A stretch of DNA of 8,249 nt from Pseudonocardiales bacterium. GTDB lineage: Bacteria > Actinomycetota > Actinomycetes > Mycobacteriales > Pseudonocardiaceae. Of the stretch, positions 6,065 through 8,249 are shown in pieces. Position 1 is the first letter of the stretch; each line of letters begins with the position of its first letter. Both the position numbers and the translations under genes were made by a program. Below the pieces are notes generated by a model. That model was not told the DNA's origin, did not search any database, and saw only the letters and a program-made list of their open reading frames with translations. Location: the NCBI GenBank assembly GCA_025465385.1, contig JAODNG010000119.1:1-8249 (forward strand). Reading direction: 5' to 3'.

Positions 6065-6240
6065 CCCGTAGGTTTGGATGAACGCGTGCCCGGTGGTGAT
6101 TTTACTTGTGCGCAGCGCAGTTGTTTGAGCCCGCGCATCGCCCGCAGTCGGGACTTCAGCCGTCCGTGATCAGCTTCGATCGGGTGTTTCCGTAGGACTC
6201 GGCCAGGCACTGTTGCACGGTGGGCAGGCCGACATCGTTC
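6065..6240 (-). pseudogene. IS6-family transposase, C-terminal remnant
   Basis: The minus strand reads IEADHGRLKSRLRAMRGLKQ (about 6120-6180), the segment holding the final catalytic Glu of the DDE triad in IS6-type transposases. Just upstream another frame gives AESYGNT, matching the usual YANN before it, and just downstream a third frame gives TTGHAFIQT, matching the usual (S/T)GHAF(V/I)QNLRRG. At least two single-base frameshifts are therefore needed, one near 6180 and one near 6095. The N-terminal half, the first two Asp residues and recognisable terminal inverted repeats are absent. The element is dead. Confidence 0.7.
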
Positions 6241-6689
6241 ATCGACGATGAACGATGGAAAGAGTTTCGGGAACCTTCGCTGGGAAGAGCCGCCGATGTT
6301 TATGACACTCAGTGGGGTGTCCAGTCGAAGGTGTAGCCGTGTCGCCGATGTGGTCGAGCTGGACGGGAGATAACGCGCACGGAACTCGAAGCCACCGCCA
6401 TAACCAAACCCACCCACACCATGTCCCCTCGACTTTGCCGTCAAGACCGGCAAGGCGCTGAACTGGCCTCCGGTGCGGACGCAATGATCCGTAGACCCGG
6501 CACGTAGCAGTTGTGTAGTGATCATATCTTTTATTGAGGAGCTGTTCCAGTCTTGCGGGTGCCAAGCCGTGGGCCTATCACGAGGTAGCCGTTCCTTGTG
6601 CAGATTTGAAACCTCGTCGTTTTCTGCTGGGCATCTGCTGTACATCTTCAGGGGCCAGTGTGATCTCTGTGAGAGGTGTGGTTGCGAGG
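6241..6689. other. Decayed region between the transposase remnant and pstB remnant
   Basis: No intact gene. It holds one copy of the diverged repeat (6325-6379) and otherwise frames without recognisable motifs. The upstream two thirds of pstB would be expected just left of 6690 on the plus strand, but no Walker A or Q-loop could be read in any frame, so that part appears lost or replaced. Confidence 0.4.
6325..6379. repeat. Diverged direct repeat, copy A
   Basis: TCGAAGGTGTAGCC, GTGTCGCCGATG, then GGGAGATAACG occur in the same order and spacing as at 7794-7849; by eye about three quarters of bases agree, with one gap. On the minus strand the copies read ALSPVQLDHIGDT and PLSPTRLRRIGDT in one frame, and ARYLPSSSTTSAT and ARYLPPDSAASAT in another. 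The repeat is probably the decayed coding end of a duplicated gene. Confidence 0.55.
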
Positions 6690-7039
6690 GGCGACAGGCT
6701 CGGCAAGGCAGGCGGCAGCCTGTCGGGCGGTCAGCAGCAGCGGTTAAGTATTGTGTGGGCTATCGGGTGCAATTTGACGTTGTGCTTATGGATGAGCACT
6801 GTCGGCGCTGGACCTGCTTTCCGCTAGTGGTGGAAAATTTGATTGGCGAGTTACGGAGGGACTACCGATCGTCATCATGGCCCACAACATGCACCAGGGC
6901 TCTTGGATATTTGACCGCCCCGGGTTCTCCAACTTACCGGCCACAGATAAGCTCGGCCGTGGTGTCGAGTTCGACGCCACGGAGAGTATTTTCGATGGGA
7001 AGGTCCATCGAGGACTACATCTCGGGGTGGTGTGACTGA
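6690..7039 (+). pseudogene. pstB: Phosphate ABC transporter ATPase PstB, frameshifted and 5'-truncated
   Basis: PstB powers high-affinity phosphate import. The plus strand contains, in three frames but correct order, the C-terminal half of PstB: DRLGKAGGSLSGGQQQRLSI (6693 onward, ABC signature), VQFDVVLMDEHC (Walker B, with His where PstB normally has Pro), SALD (D-loop), VVENLIGELRRDY, then IVIMAHNMHQ (switch His), SNLPATDKLGR and EDYISGW, the standard PstB ending. Switches between frames near 6757, 6802, 6820, 6865 and 7008 require several indels. Walker A and the Q-loop half are missing. The last frame ends at TGA 7037-7039, overlapping the next start codon by one base (TGATG), so the intact ancestor was probably translationally coupled to the winged-helix gene. 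Confidence 0.85.
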
Positions 7040-7494
7040 TGTCATCGATCGAGAGGTGGGGGGCCGACGAACATTCGAACGCGAGCCGCTACTTGCCGGT
7101 CGATCCCCAGACTCTCGGTCGGCTGCGGATCCTGCGAGTCGGTGACGTGGAGCTGCAGCTCGACGGGCACCGGCTCCTCGTCCGAGGCACACCGGTTCAC
7201 CTGCCGCACAAGGAGTTCGTCATTCTGCGGCAGCTGATGGACAACGCCGGTCGGGTCGTCACCCGGTGTGAGTTGTTGGACAACGCATGGGGTCCAGATC
7301 GGGCGGACGCCCGGAATTACCTGGAGGTACACATCCGCCGGCTCCGGACAAAGATCGAGAATCACGCGAACAGGCCGACTCACATTCGGACAGTCCGTGG
7401 GTTTGGCTACATCTTCGACTTCCCACGAGACGACGGGGCCCGGCACGCCGTTGCCGAAGCCCCCACCGGCGTCCCCTCGCCGCTTCAACCGTGA
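7039..7494 (+). CDS. Stand-alone OmpR/PhoB-type winged-helix DNA-binding protein
   Basis: A 151-residue protein that is almost only the effector domain of an OmpR-family regulator: beta-strands at about 29-54 (LRILRVGDVELQLDGHRLLV), HLPHKEFVILRQLMDNAGRV (54-73), recognition helix NYLEVHIRRLRTKIE (93-107) and wing THIRTVRGFGYIF (114-126). There is no receiver domain; the first 26 residues lack the Asp pocket and only lead into the fold. ATG 7039 has GGGGTGG at 7024-7030 and overlaps the pstB stop by one base. Unlike its neighbours the frame is intact with normal high-GC codon use, which suggests it is still under selection or decayed later. A role in phosphate-related regulation is suggested only by the pstB remnant. 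Without a receiver it cannot be switched by standard phosphotransfer. Confidence 0.8.
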   Translation: MSSIERWGADEHSNASRYLPVDPQTLGRLRILRVGDVELQLDGHRLLVRGTPVHLPHKEFVILRQLMDNAGRVVTRCELLDNAWGPDRADARNYLEVHIRRLRTKIENHANRPTHIRTVRGFGYIFDFPRDDGARHAVAEAPTGVPSPLQP

Positions 7495-7503
7495 ATCAGG
7501 CCA

Positions 7504-7555
7504 GCGGCGCGAGCGCCGCGACTGTCGAGGACTTTGCACCGCCGAGCGCTGGCGG
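7504..7555 (+). terminator. Paired hairpins after the winged-helix gene, possible terminator
   Basis: GCGGCGC-GA-GCGCCGC (7504-7519) begins nine bases after the stop codon, followed by CCGCC-N7-GGCGG (7539-7555). GCCAGCG (7500-7506) can also pair with CGCTGGC (7547-7553), giving an alternative fold. There is no U-tract, so intrinsic termination is only possible, not shown. Confidence 0.35.
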
Positions 7556-7793
7556 CCCGCTTGATCCCAGCCACTACGGCACCCAGTCCCGAGGCCCTGC
7601 ACCCTCGTCGGACTAAATGCGCACATGGAAGATGAAGCCGGTTCAGGCTTTGGGATATCTGCGGGTCGGATCCCTCGGTCATGGTGACGACCCGGCGCGA
7701 CCGCGGCGGTGTTGGAAGATCGCCGTCCCTGGCGTGGCACCCCAGAGCTACGGGTGTCAGTTCGCGCTGACAGTCAGTTTGCGACATCCTCAG
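7556..7793. other. Gene-free stretch after the winged-helix gene
   Basis: No frame on either strand shows a known motif or a start with a plausible ribosome binding site. Together with the hairpins before it and the repeat copy after it, nearly 480 bases between 7495 and 7970 carry no supported complete gene. Confidence 0.4.
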
Positions 7794-8029
7794 CCGAAGG
7801 TGTGGTTGGTGTCGCCGATGCGGCGGAGTCGGGTGGGAGATAACGGGCTGGGTTGTATTCGACGGCGTAACCGGCGAAAGAGGCGGTCCAAGTCGTTGTG
7901 GTGTGCCGGGTCGGCGCCCCATGCCGCCTCCGTTAAGACCCACCAAGAGCGCACAGCACTGTCGAGTCGGTCAACGATCTCCCATCGAGTCCGAGGTTGA
8001 GCTTTGAGTGCTCTCGCCTCGTTCGGCAA
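7790..8029 (-). pseudogene. Out-of-frame continuation downstream of the broken TPR gene
   Basis: After TPR unit three breaks, a different minus-strand frame reads RTRWEIVDRLDSAVRSWWVL, then TEAAWGADPAHHNDLDRLF, with balanced amphipathic composition before becoming Arg-rich and stopping at 7790. It may be the original C-terminal region of the TPR protein brought out of frame by an indel, or of another lost gene. The homologous stretch at copy A also favours a frame reading ARYLP, so which frame was native is unclear. No known domain was recognised. Confidence 0.35.
7794..7849. repeat. Diverged direct repeat, copy B
   Basis: CCGAAGGTGTGGTTGGTGTC, GCCGATGCGG, then GGGAGATAACGGGC match copy A at 6325-6379. 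It overlaps the minus-strand frame that ends IGDTNHTFG at 7790. Copies A and B bracket the pstB remnant and winged-helix gene, about 1.47 kb apart and in the same orientation. Confidence 0.55.
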
Positions 8030-8249
8030 TGGTCCACTCTTCTTCTGGCCACAACGCGATGGCCTGGTTGAAGTCGGTCAGCGCCTCGTCATAGCGGCCC
8101 ATCCGCCGGTAGGTCTCAGCTCGGCTGGCGATCGCCCACTGATCCTGTGGATTCAGTTCGATGATCTGGTTAAAGTCGGTCAGGGCCTGCTCATGGTGGT
8201 CCATCAGCCGGTAGGTCTCGCCTCGTTCGGCAATGATCCAGTGGGCTTC
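7971..8249 (-). CDS. TPR-repeat protein, partial and broken in its third visible repeat
   Basis: The frame enters from the right edge. Two perfect 34-residue TPR units are visible: EAHWIIAERGETYRLMDHHE...ELNP (8249-8148) and QDQWAIASRAETYRRMGRYD...ALWP (8147-8046), with canonical small and hydrophobic positions and the pattern W-x-I-A-x-R-x-ETYR-x-M-x-x-x-x-x-ALTDFNQ. A third begins EEEWTIAERGE, but where TYR should follow the frame gives STQSSTSDSMGDR and stops at 7971. TPRs bind protein partners; what this one scaffolds is unknown because the N-terminal part lies outside. The break looks like an indel or deletion, so the protein is either shortened or non-functional. Confidence 0.7.
   Translation of the reverse strand, partial: EAHWIIAERGETYRLMDHHEQALTDFNQIIELNPQDQWAIASRAETYRRMGRYDEALTDFNQAIALWPEEEWTIAERGESTQSSTSDSMGDR

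Noticed and set aside
7039..7494. Complete two-component response regulator pairing with the GAF kinase
   Set aside because: No receiver domain exists, and OmpR-type effectors do not pair with NarL/DesK-class kinases; distance and opposite strand also argue against it.
7485..7946. Minus-strand open frame of 153 codons
   Set aside because: No ribosome binding site, no recognisable motif, and it overlaps the end of the winged-helix gene and the diverged repeat.

Overview
The window is high-GC DNA with actinobacterial gene style: Tat-exported DyP peroxidase, GAF/NarL-type histidine kinase, long TPR and IS6-type fragments. A mycobacterial or Frankia/Pseudonocardia-like host is plausible, but genus cannot be fixed by reading alone. 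It splits into a left-to-middle part with three recognisable genes or gene sets on the minus strand, and two decayed zones, one at each end.

Left edge (1-543): the tail of an unknown plus-strand gene, then a broken dps (ferritin-like, iron storage/DNA protection) gene. Its 5' end is interrupted by a perfect 16+3+16 base palindrome. Removing exactly those 35 bases restores an ordinary Dps N-terminus. The rest of dps is lost at a sharp junction near base 271, followed by about 270 bases with no gene.

Middle (544-5466, all minus strand): a probable two-gene operon encodes an exported EfeB-like DyP peroxidase followed, after 71 bases, by an exported seven-bladed YVTN beta-propeller. Upstream of it lies a three-GAF-domain NarL/DesK-type histidine kinase, split into two reading frames by one extra G in a run of five. 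No cognate NarL-type response regulator lies in the window.

Right part (5467-8249): a gene graveyard. In order it holds a degenerate tRNA-Thr(TGT)-like sequence, a TPR fragment, the C-terminal part of an IS6-family transposase with frameshifts, a short diverged repeat, a pstB (phosphate ABC transporter ATPase) pseudogene with several frameshifts, one apparently intact gene for an OmpR-type winged-helix protein lacking a receiver domain, a second copy of the diverged repeat, and at the right edge a TPR protein entering from outside and broken in its third visible repeat. The mixture of tRNA remnant, IS remnant and frameshifted fragments marks this as an accessory region that has been rearranged and is decaying.

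Functionally, the legible theme is iron/haem redox at the left (dps remnant, DyP, exported propeller) and regulation (GAF kinase, winged-helix protein). Links between the modules beyond adjacency are inference.
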